64,000 nucleotides of DNA from Theocolax elegans (Eukaryota; Arthropoda; Insecta; Hymenoptera; Cerocephalidae): contig CM047427.1 in NCBI GenBank assembly GCA_026168455.1, positions 61,271,249 to 61,335,248 of the forward strand, given 5' to 3'. Below are positions 37,329 through 51,000 of this stretch, piece by piece. Below the pieces are notes generated by a model. It did not search any database, was not told the origin of the DNA, and saw nothing but the letters and a program-made list of their open reading frames with translations. The position numbers and the translations under genes were made by a program. Positions within the stretch are counted from its first letter, which is position 1; each line of letters starts with the position of its first letter.

Positions 37329-38750
37329 ATGTTAAAGGGAAAAGAAAATAGTTTGCAAGTGAATAGAGTTCAGCAAAAACCATTGAAATCAGCTGCCTTA
37401 ACAGAAATCCATGTAGCTCAAGAAAATAAAGAATGTCAAAAACCAACAAGTAAAATTATTGAAACTGAAACAGTTAAAAATGGATATGATCCAAAACAAG
37501 AACAGGCAAATGTTAATAAATCAAACGAATTAATGCCTCCTCCTAAATTACCAGTAACATCAAAAATTAAAAGTAGTTCTGCAGGTACAACACAAAATAT
37601 AAATAATACACAAAAGCCAAAAAGTAACAGTGAAAAAAAAGATGACAAACCTTCAGCAGCTACTAAAACTGATAGTGAAAAAAAACAGTGGACAATTGAA
37701 GACTTTGACATTGGTAAACCACTAGGAAAAGGAAAATTTGGAAATGTTTACTTAGCACGTGAGAAGAGATCAAAATTCATTGTTGCAATGAAGGTGATGT
37801 TTAAAAGACAAATTGTAGAAGCTGATATTGAACATCAGGTTCGCAGAGAAATTGAAATTCAAACTCATTTGAGGTAACTTATAGTCAGATTATAAATATA
37901 ATATACTTACACATGGATTCAAATTATTTTATATTTTTGCTTGCAGACATCCAAATATTTTAAGAATGTATGGGTACTTTCATGACAAGGACAGGATTTA
38001 TTTGATTCTAGAGTTTGCTCCTGAAGGGGAATTATATAAAGTATTAAAAGAACAACCAAATAATCGATTTGATGAAATTAAGTAAATATTTTGAATAATT
38101 ATTTCAATTTATTTGATAAATTATTCATTCGCATAAGTAACAATTATTTTTGTGTGCAGGGCAGCCACATTTATTTCTCAATTAGCAGATGCACTGAAAT
38201 ATTGTCATGCAAGAAATGTTATACATCGAGACATAAAGCCAGAAAATTTGCTCTTAGGTGTAAAAGGTGTATTAAAAATGGCTGACTTTGGTTGGTCTGT
38301 TCATTCACCAGCTTCTCGAAGAAATACAATATGTGGAACATTAGATTATCTACCTCCAGAAATGGTCAATCATCAAACTCATGACCATACAGTTGATTTG
38401 TGGGGTGTTGGTGTATTAGCTTATGAATTACTTTCAGGTAAACCACCCTTCTTTTCCAATACGTACGATGAAACTTACAGTAGGATTAGAAAAGCCAAAT
38501 ATTCATGGCCACCTTACTTTAGTGATGGTGCAAAGGATCTTATTTCTAAGGTATAGTAGATTCATGTAATATATACAATTTATAAATAAATGAATAAATT
38601 TAAATAGAGTAATTTACCTTTTATAAATTTTAGTTACTTGTTGTCAAGCCAGATGCGAGACTAAGCTTGGATGGAATATTAATTCATCCCTGGATTGTTT
38701 CAAATCGTACAACAGAACCAACAACAATATCCAATCCAAAACCGAGATAA
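37329..38750 (+). CDS. aur: Aurora-family serine/threonine kinase
   Basis: Mitotic kinase controlling spindle or chromosome-passenger functions. Exons 37329-37873, 37947-38081, 38160-38550 and 38634-38750 join in phase to give 395 residues. A lysine-rich, low-complexity N-terminal extension of ~120 residues precedes the catalytic domain. Visible motifs are the glycine loop [26 protein letters not shown] with the catalytic Lys, [40 protein letters not shown], the activation loop [16 protein letters not shown] with the phosphorylatable Thr, and IHPWIVSNR near the end. [13 protein letters not shown] leans to Aurora B, while the C-lobe (DETYSRI, AKDLISKLLVVKP) leans to Aurora A. I do not decide between paralogues. 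An AATAAA lies at 38944-38949. Confidence 0.93.
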
Positions 38751-39062
38751 TGTACTTAATATCGCAATGTTTTAGCAAAAAGAACTAAATATTTTAAAAA
38801 CTTTAACAAATTTGAAAAATGACAATTGTTTTTTAATATTATTTCAAGCTAAGAAATTACATAAGCCAGATATATTTAAGAAAAAATTTTATTCAAGTAT
38901 TAATTGTAGATAAGTTATTTGTAGTAACTTTTACTCGAAAAACCAATAAATTTTTTCACATTTAATTTAGCGGTATTTTTTATTAATTTCATATGTACAA
39001 TATACTTATAAAAATCAATGTTGTGACATTGACGATTTCGTAAAAACAAATTGACAAAAGTA

Positions 39063-42000
39063 TTATATCACGTTAAAACCATTGTTCTGGCTTTGTCTCT
39101 TTGCTACGTTAAAGACGGAAAGAAGGTAGCTGCGAGAATCTGAATTTACGTAAAACGTTAAACTGTTTTCTAAGTCGGGTATCGGCACAGGATCATTTGT
39201 TTCTGACTGCGTGTCACTATTTGTGGAAACGCTTGCAATACCAGTGCTACTCGTTCGAAGAAACTCTGCTACTCTTGCACGCATTTCTTGATCCATCTGT
39301 AAAAAATTGATTGTATAATATTTAATTGAATAAATAATTTTTATTTCCCTATTACTTAGCGTTTGAATTCAATTTCATTAATAAATAATTACAACAAGAT
39401 TTTATGTTAGTAATGTAAATTATAAAATACAAAATTATTATTTATTTATTAATGATTGATTTAATATGTAATCATACAAATAATGTTCGTTACCGTAACG
39501 AATTCCTGATCTTATCGAAAACCTGTTTTATTATATAATTCCTATTTTTAGAAGTATACAAGCTAAGAATTTTAGTTACATAAAAATGTTTCCTATATCG
39601 ATTTTTTTATATTGTATTCAATCTCATACCTATATATTCAGTAAAATAGTAGATAAAAAAATTATATCAACAAAATTTTATACTTAATCCAAAAAAAATT
39701 ACAATTTAATAATTAATACATTAAGGGGATGTCGGACTCAAAAAATGGTAATTTTTAATATTTTTTTATAAACAAAAGAATAAATTATTGAAAAATCGTG
39801 AACGACATGCCCTTAGGTATGTTTTAAACACTATACTCAAATTTTTTCAGATTTTAAAATTTGTAAGTTAATTCTGATTTTTGCGTTGAAAATTCACGTC
39901 TTTTCAGATAAATAATTACCGACCGAAAATTGTTTATTCATTTATTATTAACAAATTTATTTATTCTTAAAAAATCAAATCGCCATGCCCTCGCTTTTGT
40001 TTTAAACTACTCAAAAGAATTTTTTTAGATTTTGAATTCAATATTTTTAACATAATTCTTATGTTGAAAGGTGTAGATCCCTAGGGATACAGCTGTATTT
40101 AGGTTCGACATCCCGTTAAATACAAAAAACAAATACTTTTGTTATAGTATAAACAAATAATGTTTATAAATTACTCAAATCTATAAATATATTAATTATA
40201 TACAGTACCGTCCAAAAATTTTATTATACTATAAAAAAAGATGCTAGAAATAAATATTCATAACTTGGCAACGAAGAGTTGTAAAAAAATTTTTAAAATA
40301 TGTATCTTAAAGTACTTTTAAAGACCTTTCCAAAGCAATGTATAAAATTTTTATATTTGTTTTTATTACGCTAAAAAATTGATTTGAAACGAATTAATAA
40401 TTACCAAATTTACAAGTATCAGATTAGGTATGTAAGCTTTTTAAAAAATATTTTTAAAAAATCTCAAGAAAGTATATGTTAAGGGATCGCCAAAGCCACT
40501 TTAGAAATTCAAATTTCGCGCCAAAAATGAAAACGATTATTCCGTGTTTATTGTAAAACTAAGTACGAGAAAAGAGATTCCGATCGCGGAGCTCGGAGCG
40601 ATCGGATTTATCGTATCGTGTAATTTTTTTTGAGCGCTCCCGCGCATGCTTACGATCCTGTTGCTTCGGGATCCGCGAGCGGAATCACAAAATATAAGAA
40701 TTTTCATTTAATATTATAAGTATATTATTTAATACGGAGAAGATATATAATTTCATTGTAAATTTGTGTAAATGAAAGAAATATAATGATGAAAGTTAAT
40801 GTTGATACAGAAAATTATATTATATGTAATGAAGAAGTTCTATAGTGATAATTTATAATATTCATGAATCAGGATGGACAAACATATAATTCAATTGTTA
40901 ATTTGGGAAATTGTAATTACAAATTTGTGAAATGGATAGAAATATAATGATGAAAGTTAATGTTGATAAGGAAAATTATATTATATGTAATGAAGAACTT
41001 CTATAGTGATAATTTATAATATTCATGATGAAGAAAACTTATGATTCAACCGTTAATTAGGGAAAATGAAAGAAGTAATAAAATGAAGTGCAGTGATAAT
41101 AATTTTGTTGTTTTTGATAATTTGTTATATTCAAGACGAAGAAACATATAATTCAACTATAAATTTCAGGAAATTAAAGAAGAAATAAAATATAGAAATA
41201 CGATGATAATAATTTTGTTTACATTATACTGGATTTGTAATAGGGGTCATAATCGATTAAGGTGATGTTAAGTGGTGTTTACTCCCCATTCTTGGAAGGA
41301 AGTGTATACATTAAAGGTTGCGTTACTTTAGATGTTAATATGCTTTCTTTTGATTTTTGAGATTTTTTCACCCTCCATTGTGTATTTTAAATAATTGTTA
41401 CGATGATGAGGGTCACACAGTAAAAAAACACAAATTTTTACTTTTTTGTACAACGTTTCATCTGCTTATTTGCAGACCTCTTCAGGTACTATGACACTGA
41501 ACGAACGAAAACAATTAGTACTGCTCAAGGAGCTAAGTCGAATTGATTCGTTCGTTCAGTGTCATAGTACCTGAAGAGGTCTGCAAATAAGCAGATGAAA
41601 CATTGTACAAAAAAGTAAAAATTTGTGTTTTTTTACTGTGTGACCCTCATCATCGTAACAATTATTTAAAATGCTTTCTTTTGGTTGTGTGGACGATCAG
41701 TTGCTTTCATAACAATAGTATTGATCTCATTTTGATTTATACTGTAAACATAGAAAACGGTTACGCAAATATATATGAAAAAGTAGGACAAATGATAGTT
41801 TATATTTTATAAATAATCAAAATTGAATATGAATAATTTAAAATAAGGAAAATTGAAAATGCAAATTAAGGAGTTAAGGAATAATAATATGAAGAATTAA
41901 AGTATAAGTAATATAGAAGATAAGATAATATGAAGATATTTATTAAGAATAGATAACCCAGTCAGCACAAAACGTCTTAAAGACGTTTCTAGATGTTTTT

Positions 42001-45000
42001 AAAACGCTTAAAACGCTTAATAACGTTTTAAAAACGTCTCCGAGACGGACAGTGCTACCTGGGAATATTCCAGATAATATAGATAATGAGATAATAAGTA
42101 TAGGTACATAGCCTGGAGCTTATAACCCTTAGGAACAAAAAAAAAAAAAAGTACGAGAAATGGCCGACGGGGCGCCTGAGACGCATGTGTTTCTTTAATT
42201 CCTTCGTTTGATCTAAGATTTTAACCATTTTTTATCATCATCACAAAAACTCTGTATTGGTACTGGATAAGGTATCACCAATCATTCCAACAAACTAAAA
42301 ATGCAAAAAGGCTTTTATCCCCGACATCCTCCCCACGCTTAAAAAATCGATTCCCTCGTCTCCAAATCAAAACAGTACACAAACAATATTAATAGTAAAG
42401 AAAATCACAATAGCATAAATAATAACCTATACATCACGAACGTTCCTCTGTCTCAACAATCTCTCACCTCTGTACTCTGTTCCCTTTTCACAACCTAACC
42501 TCTCACAACTCCCAGCACTAAACGCCTACCCAGAAGACGTATACGACCGCCATACAAAATAATAGTAAAATCTTCTAACAATCTAACCAATGAACAAAAC
42601 TCCCTTTCCCCAATAAACATTACACGAAAACTGGTCCTTCTCTTTGCTGACAAATCCTTTGAAGAGTTTAAAAAATCAGGCAAAGACAAAGTAATCATCA
42701 TCACATATAAAGACAAAGTTGCTAATGAACTTCTAAAATTCAAGTTTTTCAAAGAAAAAAATCTCCAAACATTCATTCCCAGCTCTTTTATATACAAAGA
42801 AGGTATTATTAAGAACGTCCCGAAAGATATGATGAACGAGGAAATATTGGACAATCTTGAATTCCACTTTCCAGTTTCCAATAACCTCAAACCCGTTCAC
42901 GTACAGGAAAAGCAACCCTCAAAAATGAAACCCAACTCATCCCCACTAACACTATTCAAATTACATTTAAAGGCCAAGTACTTCCTCAATACACTTTCCT
43001 ATACAAAGTCAGGTACTCAGTAGACATGTACATTCCTAACGTTCGCTTTGTAAATCAAAACCCCGCTGTAAGTATTGCGGCAATATAAACCTCTCAGATA
43101 ACAACTGTAAACAAGAAAATATAGACAACCCTTCATGCATCAACTGCGGTGGTGACCCCCCCCCCCCCCTGACAAAAACTGCAAAACTAAAAAAATAGAA
43201 CAAAAAATCTTAGAAATGGCCCAAAGGAAAAACAAAACTGTTCAAGAAATTCGCACAAAACTTAGACAATCGACAAACGAAAGAATACGTAACTCGGACT
43301 TTCCAGAGCTGCAAAAACATTCATTTCTCCCTCAAGAAATTGATAAATCTCCCGCTGACATAAATACACACTACACAAACAAAACCTATGCAGAAATCAC
43401 CAATAATAAAACCAATTCCAGCAAAAATAATTACAATCTCCCTTTATCCATCCCATCTAGCCCTATATCCACTAAACAAAAAACTTGTTTGATAAACACA
43501 AAAAACTACTAATATCTTCTAATGAAGAGAGTTCAATTTCGATCAAATCTCCTTACTTCTCTTTCATCTCCTACCAAACCCAGAAATTTCAAACCGTATC
43601 ACACTACTCCAATCTCAAGAAAATACTCAATCAAATATAGATAAATTACAATAATCTACTAAAACTTAAATCTTAATTTATCACCAAAAAACATACTCAT
43701 ATACACATTATCAAATAGATAAGAAATAAATAGATAAGTACAAGAACTACTAGACAACGACATTATCGAATCATCGACTAGCGTTTACTCAACAACCATA
43801 TTTTTTAGATTTTTAGATTTTAGAAAATTGAATAGCATTATTCTCGTCTATAATTTTCCCATACCTAACATCGCCCATATTCTAGATACAATCAGAAATC
43901 TTAATTATATTACTACTTGGGATTTATCTTTCGGATATTACCAAGTCAATTGCTTCTCAAGTCGTGAGCTAGCAATGCTAAACTCGCTGATGGTAGTACT
44001 CATCCGTTGTGTGCTCATGTGAGGCTACCCTTTACCATCGGTAAGGAGACTCGAGAAATACTAGTTGCTATACTTATGCTACATCGGAATAGATTTTCCG
44101 AGCATTCCGAGCCATCATAGATACTGATTTATTTCTAAAGGAATTATAGACTGAATCCTACAGCTGGAAGTGGCAAGTATGGAAAGTGGCAACGCCTTGT
44201 TAGCTTGATCAAGTGTTGCTAATGTAACATAAGAAGAGCGCACAATGGCCGAACTTCTAGACCGAATGATGTTCACAACCTTGTCAAAGATTGGCCGTTC
44301 TTACGATGTTGAACATGTAATCGACGGTGGATCAGTTAGGCCGATCAAGCAGAGGTATTACCCCGTCTCTGACAAGATTCGAGAGGAGATGCAACGTCAA
44401 GTTCGCGATATGCTCGAGACCGGCTTTATTGAACCGCCGAAAAGCTGTTTGTCCAGTCCCGTGGTGATGGCGAAGAAGGGTGAAATACTAAACGATTTTG
44501 CATCGATTTTAGGAAAGTCAACACTTTGATGAAACCTGATACATATCGTTTGCCAATTTGGGCAGGTATCCGAACTATATACAATTCTCCCCACTCATAA
44601 ACTTAACTTAGACACTTCTACCTATCAATCTACAATACTCCTCAATAACTTTAACATCCCTTACACACATAAACAACTCTCTTTATTAATTATGTCGAAC
44701 CCGCACAATTTGAAAATTATCCAATGGAACTGTCATAGTTTGAAATTCAGCACACAGTTAAATTATCAATAAACGAAGGCGCCTCTTCTCTTATTTTTTT
44801 ACATACTGTTTTATTTACAAATTTATTACTAATATCACGATTGCCGATAAGGTAGGGAGGATAAATATTGACTATGGCACCCCGTTAAATAATAAACAAC
44901 CCCTCCTTAGAAATATCATAGATCAATACGACATTATCCTACTTCAAGAAATTTGGCTAAACAAAAACTCTATCATTAATTTCCCCAACTACTATACCTA

Positions 45001-48000
45001 CGAAAAGACCGTACACACTCCAGGAGGCTTAGCCATTTTAATCAAACAAAATATACCTTTTCAACAAGAATTAAACATCTTTCATAAAGAAAATTGAATA
45101 GCATTATTCTCGTCTATAATTTTCCCATACCTAACATCGCCCATATTCTAGATACAATCAGAAATCTTAATTATATTACTACTTGGGATTTATCTTTCGG
45201 ATATTACCAAGTCAATTGCTTCTCAAGTCGTGAGCTAGCAATGCTAAACTCGCTGATGGTAGTACTCATCCGTTGTGTGCTCATGTGAGGCTACCCTTTA
45301 CCATCGGTAAGGAGACTCGAGAAATACTAGTTGCTATACTTATGCTACATCGGAATAGATTTTCCGAGCATTCCGAGCCATCATAGATACTGATTTATTT
45401 CTAAAGGAATTATAGACTGAATCCTACAGCTGGAAGTGGCAAGTATGGAAAGTGGCAACGCCTTGTTAGCTTGATCAAGTGTTGCTAATGTAACATAAGA
45501 AGAGCGCACAATGGCCGAACTTCTAGACCGAATGATGTTCACAACCTTGTCAAAGATTGGCCGTTCTTACGATGTTGAACATGTAATCGACGGTGGATCA
45601 GTTAGGCCGATCAAGCAGAGGTATTACCCCGTCTCTGACAAGATTCGAGAGGAGATGCAACGTCAAGTTCGCGATATGCTCGAGACCGGCTTTATTGAAC
45701 CGCCGAAAAGCTGTTTGTCCAGTCCCGTGGTGATGGCGAAGAAGGGTGAAATACTAAACGATTTTGCATCGATTTTAGGAAAGTCAACACTTTGATGAAA
45801 CCTGATACATATCGTTTGCCAATTTGGGCAGGTATCCGAACTATATACAATTCTCCCCACTCATAAACTTAACTTAGACACTTCTACCTATCAATCTACA
45901 ATACTCCTCAATAACTTTAACATCCCTTACACACATAAACAACTCTCTTTATTAATTATGTCGAACCCGCACAATTTGAAAATTATCCAATGGAACTGTC
46001 ATAGTTTAAATAATAAACAACCCCTCCTTAGAAATATCATAGATCAATACGACATTATCCTACTTCAAGAAATTTGGCTAAACAAAAACTCTATCATTAA
46101 TTTCCCCAACTACTATACCTACGAAAAGACCGTACACACTCCAGGAGGCTTAGCCATTTTAATCAAACAAAATATACCTTTTCAACAAGAATTAAACATC
46201 TTTCATAAAGAAAATTACTCAGAAACCCTTGCCATCTCTATTCCAATCACATCCACACACATTCAACATTAACTTCTAATTGTTTCAGTCTACCGTCTCC
46301 CACTCAAACTACCTCGGTTGCAGCATGGAATAAATTATTGACCTTAATATTTATCACCCAGCATGAGGCTCACATAAAACCTGTAACTCTGGCGAAAACC
46401 TTCATGACTCTCTTTTATGAAATGATGGATCACACACCTATTACTACACATCAGAGACTAAATCTCATCCTCCCCTTTAGACCTCACATTCACAACTGTC
46501 AACCTATTCCTCCTCTCCTCATGGAAAATTTTACCAGACAGAATGAATAGCGACCACTTCCCAATTAACATAACCATCCAACTCAAACCAACTAACATCC
46601 CATTTTTTCTAACTCACAAATTCAACTATAAGAATATCAAATGGTCCCTCTACTCACACCTAGTAGACAAGTTTATCACGACCAACTCTCAAATTATCAA
46701 CAACTTAAACTCTGATGAAAAATATAACATTCTTATCAATCTCCCCATAAACCTAATTAATCAACTAAATAAAATCAAAAACAACAAATCTGATAACGCC
46801 TCTCTCAACTTTACAACTCCTCCCAACCTTAATGAACTTCTGATCTCACATGAAATCAACGGAAAACAAATTTTCTCAAAAAGACCTTCTAAAGTCATCT
46901 GATGGGATGACGACTGCACCGCCCTTGTAAAGAACGTAGACACATTTCAAAACTTCTTCTAACAAATCTAACCCTCCAAAACCTCCAACACTTAAACTCG
47001 ATGAAAACCTTACAAGGAAAAAACTTTAAAAAAATTAAAACCTGAAAATGCAAACAATTTGTAGAAGAAAACTTTACATTAGATTCAGACCCTAATTTCA
47101 TTTGGAAATCTGTTCACCGCTTCAAAAACACAAATAACTACAATTCTTCTAACTTTTTTCTAAATAACAATTCACTTAAATTCATCAACGAACATTGCCC
47201 ACAGATTGATATTTTTTCCCAACATAAAATTCCCAATTTGCTGAATTAACATTTCTAGATGATCCCTTCAAAATTAACGAATTCAACTTTGCCATATCTT
47301 CTATGAAAACAAAATCATCTCCAGGTTTAGATCAAATAGATTATTTAATTCTAAAAAACTCTCCTCCCTCCTACCACACCATTCTCTTAAGTTGTATCAA
47401 CCACTACTTTGCCTCCGGTACATTTCACAACAACTGGAAAGAATTCCTAATCTTTCTCATTTCTAAAAATCCTTCTAATACTAAATTCAGACCCATCTCT
47501 CTAGTATCATGCATACTAAAAATTAACAGAACGCCTAATCAACACTAGACTTATTCATTTCATTGAAAACAACTCTCTTATTCCTGATACACAAAACGGT
47601 TATTGCTCAGCCAAATCATGCGAACACGCATTAACTTTCCTGATTTCAGACTCCTACTACTGAACAGCTCCACCCTTTGCTGCTCACTGGATATAAAATC
47701 AGCCTTTGATGACGTACACCTCACAATTCTCAATAATATTCTTCTAAAACTCAAAATTCCCATCAAAACAAGACAATTCATTTTTAACCTCATAACAAAT
47801 AGAAAATTGTACTTTAAAATAGGTAACACATTAAAAGGTCCCTATTACAAAAGCACTGGCGTTCCCTAAGGCTGTGTTCTCAGTCCCCTTCTCTACAATA
47901 TCTATGTTTCCGAACTCCCACATGTTATAAATGACTCCCACATTAAAATAGTTCAATATGCAGATGACACACTCATATATTGTTCTCACCTTCCTCCTTC

Positions 48001-51000
48001 CAAACAATTCATACACTGGAAAATGCTCACCATAAAATCAACAACTACTTTTTGTCCATTAATCTCATAATCTCCCCTGAAAAATTAAAATTTATAATTT
48101 TTTCCAAACGCTCCCCCAAAAACTCTCTCCAGCTCTCATTTAACAACACTATTTTACCTCCATCTAATAATATCAAATATCTTGGCTTAATAATTGACAG
48201 CAAACTGAATTGGCATGAACATTACAATCAAATCATAAAGTAAACATCAAATTTAATTAATATTCTGAAAATACTATGTGGTACTTGGTGGGGCTCCCAC
48301 CTACAAATTCTATTAAACATATATAAAAGACTTATCAGAGCTAACATGGAATACAGTATCTACCTCATTGACCCCCCAACATTCAAAATTAAACACAAGC
48401 TCTAAAAGCTACAAAACCATTGCCTTCGTATTGTTATGAGATATAGAATTTCCACACCTATTAACGACTTTTATACAGAATCTAAAATCACATTCTTCGA
48501 AAATAGAATCAAAAAACTTGCAGAAAATTTTATACTCAAACTTCTTTCACAATACCAATCCAATTCACAACAGAAGATCTCCAAAAATGCAACTTCTGCA
48601 TATAATTCTAATTTTCGACACCAACATACCATACCACCTACTATTTTTACCAACTCCTACCTTATCAAAACCGATAAATCATGTCCTATGCTAAACCTTT
48701 CTATATATCTACTCTTTCTTAATAATTTAATCCTGAAAATCCTACCAATACCGAGTCTTAACTTAAAAGATCAATCGCGTTATTAATTAAACACACCAAG
48801 TTTTAATATGGCATACCGGAGTCCAGACAAAGACCCACGGCTATTAAATAAAAAGAAGTAAAACTAATTATTTTAAATAAAAAAAAAGAGTTACGTCGAG
48901 TTAGTCAGAAAAACGAAACAATATTATTTACTCTCACTTGGCAAAATGTTGCTTTTTATGACAACTAGGGGGGACAACTCTTCTTTTTTATTTAAAATAA
49001 TTAGTTTTGCAATAAACACGGAATAATCGATTTCATTTTTGGCGCGAAATTTGAATTTCTAAAATGGCTTTGACGCCTCAGTATTCATAAAGAGATTGAC
49101 TTTTTTGTCAAGTTATGAGATATAATGTTTATAATGTAATTTATAAACCGGTCCAAAAGTTCGATAACGTTTTTTAAAGAAAAATCATAACACATTTCTT
49201 TATATCTTTAGAAAGGAGACTCGTAAAGACCTTTAAAAAACCATGATTATCAAAACAATTTATTAATTAACTTTTTTAAACCAATTTCCTAAAGTACATT
49301 GTCATGCAGCACTTTATTTTCAATAATATAACAAAATAATATAGAACACATCAATCTATAAATATGAAAATATTCTGTTGCAAAACATGTTCCTTTCATC
49401 AAAAAATTCACTTTTGTTTTTTATTACACTTTTTCAAATTCTAGGCATGCTTCGTATTCATTTTTCGAGTACATTTGACTAATAGAGTTCCAACACTTCA
49501 ATGAATTGTTCCATAATTCTAAGGCATTCGAATTTGTATGTTCTTTTTTTACTCTTCTGTCCAGCTCATCCCATAACAACTCAATAGGGTTAAGGTCTAG
49601 AGATTGTGGTGGCCAATCCATTAATATTAAATGTCCGATTTCAGCCTTTTTAGATAAATATCCTTTACATAATTTAGAACTATGTTTAGGATCATTGTCT
49701 TGCTGGAATATGAAATTCTTTCCTAATAATCGTAACCCTGATGGAATAGCATTACGTTGCAATATATTGTGGTACACATTTTTATCCATTATACCATTAA
49801 TTTTCTTTAAATCTCCAACTCTATTTTTTCCAAAACAACCCCACACCATTACGCTTCCACCACCGTGTTTTATTGTAGGAACAAGACACTTTTCAAGATA
49901 CTTGTCTCCAGGACGACGACGAACATAAACACAATCTTTATTTTCTAATAATTCGAATTTCGATTCATCTGTCCTTAAAACTTTTCGCCAGTCATCAACA
50001 GAAAAATCTTTATATTTACGTGCCAATACCAACCTCTTCTTTTTATTAATTTCTGGTAAAAGTGGTTTTTGCGGCAACACGTCCAATTAATATTATTAAT
50101 TCTCTTATTTAAACGTCTTTTTTTAATTGTAACACTAACAGGAATAGAATGCGATTGATTAAAGACCGTCCTAATCTCAGGAGCAGTTAACCACCGATTC
50201 TTATTACTATGCATACAAATATATTTATCATCTTGCGAAGTGGTCTTCCGCAATTTATGCCTGTACTTTTTAATCTTGTGATAGCCTTGTGAGCAGTGTA
50301 AACGATAATATTCAGTCTTTTTGCAATTGCTCGGTATGAGTAACCATTTTCACGTAAAATATTAGCTTGTGATCGTTTTTCTATCCAAGAAATTTGCTTA
50401 TCCTTAGACATTTCTTTCGTCTTCACCTTAACGGGATGTCGGACCCGAATTACAGGGATCTACCCTTTCCAACCCAAAAATTATAACGAAAAAAGTAAAA
50501 TAAAAATTTGAAAAAATTTGTAATCGTTATTCAAAACTTTTTTGAGATCCTGGAGCTCCGATTTTTCAAGATTATTTCGTTTTCCATGAATTATGCAGAA
50601 AAATACGAAACGTCGGTAACGTAAATTTCGAAAAATAGGTACATTTTCCAACCCAAAAAAGTTGTTGCTATTATTAATAGAAAAATGGTAAAAAAATCAC
50701 GAATAATCCTGAAAGAAAACTGAAGGACCTGGAGCTCTGCTTTTTTCGATAAATTAAATTTCTAACCATTAAAACTAATTAATATACTTGCTATTTTTAG
50801 GGTCCGACATCCCCAATACTTTTCGACGAATGCAAACTATTTGATTTAGGCAGACGTATCATTCCAAAAATTTCGTATAAATATAATAATTAAGCAGTAA
50901 ATAGATAATACAATAAATAAACAGTGCATATTAAATATTAAATAGCAAAATCGGTATATTGCGTATAAATTAAATAATCATAATAAATTTTGTTGTTTAA

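Larger units (their letters stand above)
40573..42150 (+). mobile_element. Poly(A)-tailed non-coding retroposon
   Basis: A 12-bp direct repeat AAGTACGAGAAA occurs at 40561-40572 and 42149-42160. The right copy is preceded by a 15-A run (42136-42150). The insert begins with a GC-rich head that includes the palindrome-like GATCGCGGAGCTCGGAGCGATC. It then contains tandem AT-rich repeats, a long palindrome and a short MITE, with no protein-coding frame. The arrangement indicates LINE-mediated retroposition of a polyadenylated non-coding RNA. Confidence 0.65.
42161..48790 (+). mobile_element. Decayed non-LTR retrotransposon (APE endonuclease + RT)
   Basis: The plus strand is A/C-rich and G-poor from about 42250 to 48780, which sets this block apart. 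It holds an ORF1-like part with zinc knuckles, an endonuclease start at 45958 and a reverse transcriptase ending near 48786. It resembles the I/Jockey/R1 group, but I do not assign a clade. Reading frames are broken throughout. The ORF1-ORF2 junction is disrupted by gypsy pol fragments and a tandem duplication. Confidence 0.75.
40488..49083. mobile_element. 8.6 kb insertion with TTAA-type inverted ends
   Basis: The left end (40488-40562: TTAAGGGATCGCCAAAGCC, then ATTTCGCGCCAAAAATGAAA) is matched in inverse at 49000-49083 (CATTTTTGGCGCGAAATTTG, then GGCTTTGACGCCT). Arms are ~75-85 bp. It interrupts the Tc1-like element. Its own coding content is not evident; the interior is filled by a retroposon and a LINE. 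It may be a non-autonomous element that later became a landing site. Confidence 0.55.

Noticed and set aside
40105..40119. GGTTCGACATCCC as a tRNA B box
   Set aside because: It is the terminus of the TTAA-type MITE; no A box, anticodon arm or cloverleaf can be drawn around it.
40737..41185. CRISPR-like array
   Set aside because: The repeats are long, diverged, direct AT-rich tandem units without short constant repeats and unique spacers, in a eukaryotic genome.
42495..42890. 131-codon minus-strand open frame
   Set aside because: It is antisense to the LINE ORF1, whose plus-strand residues match known motifs. The G-poor plus strand keeps the opposite strand open.
49506..49928. 140-codon plus-strand open frame
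   Set aside because: Antisense to the transposase catalytic domain, which carries recognisable motifs on the minus strand.
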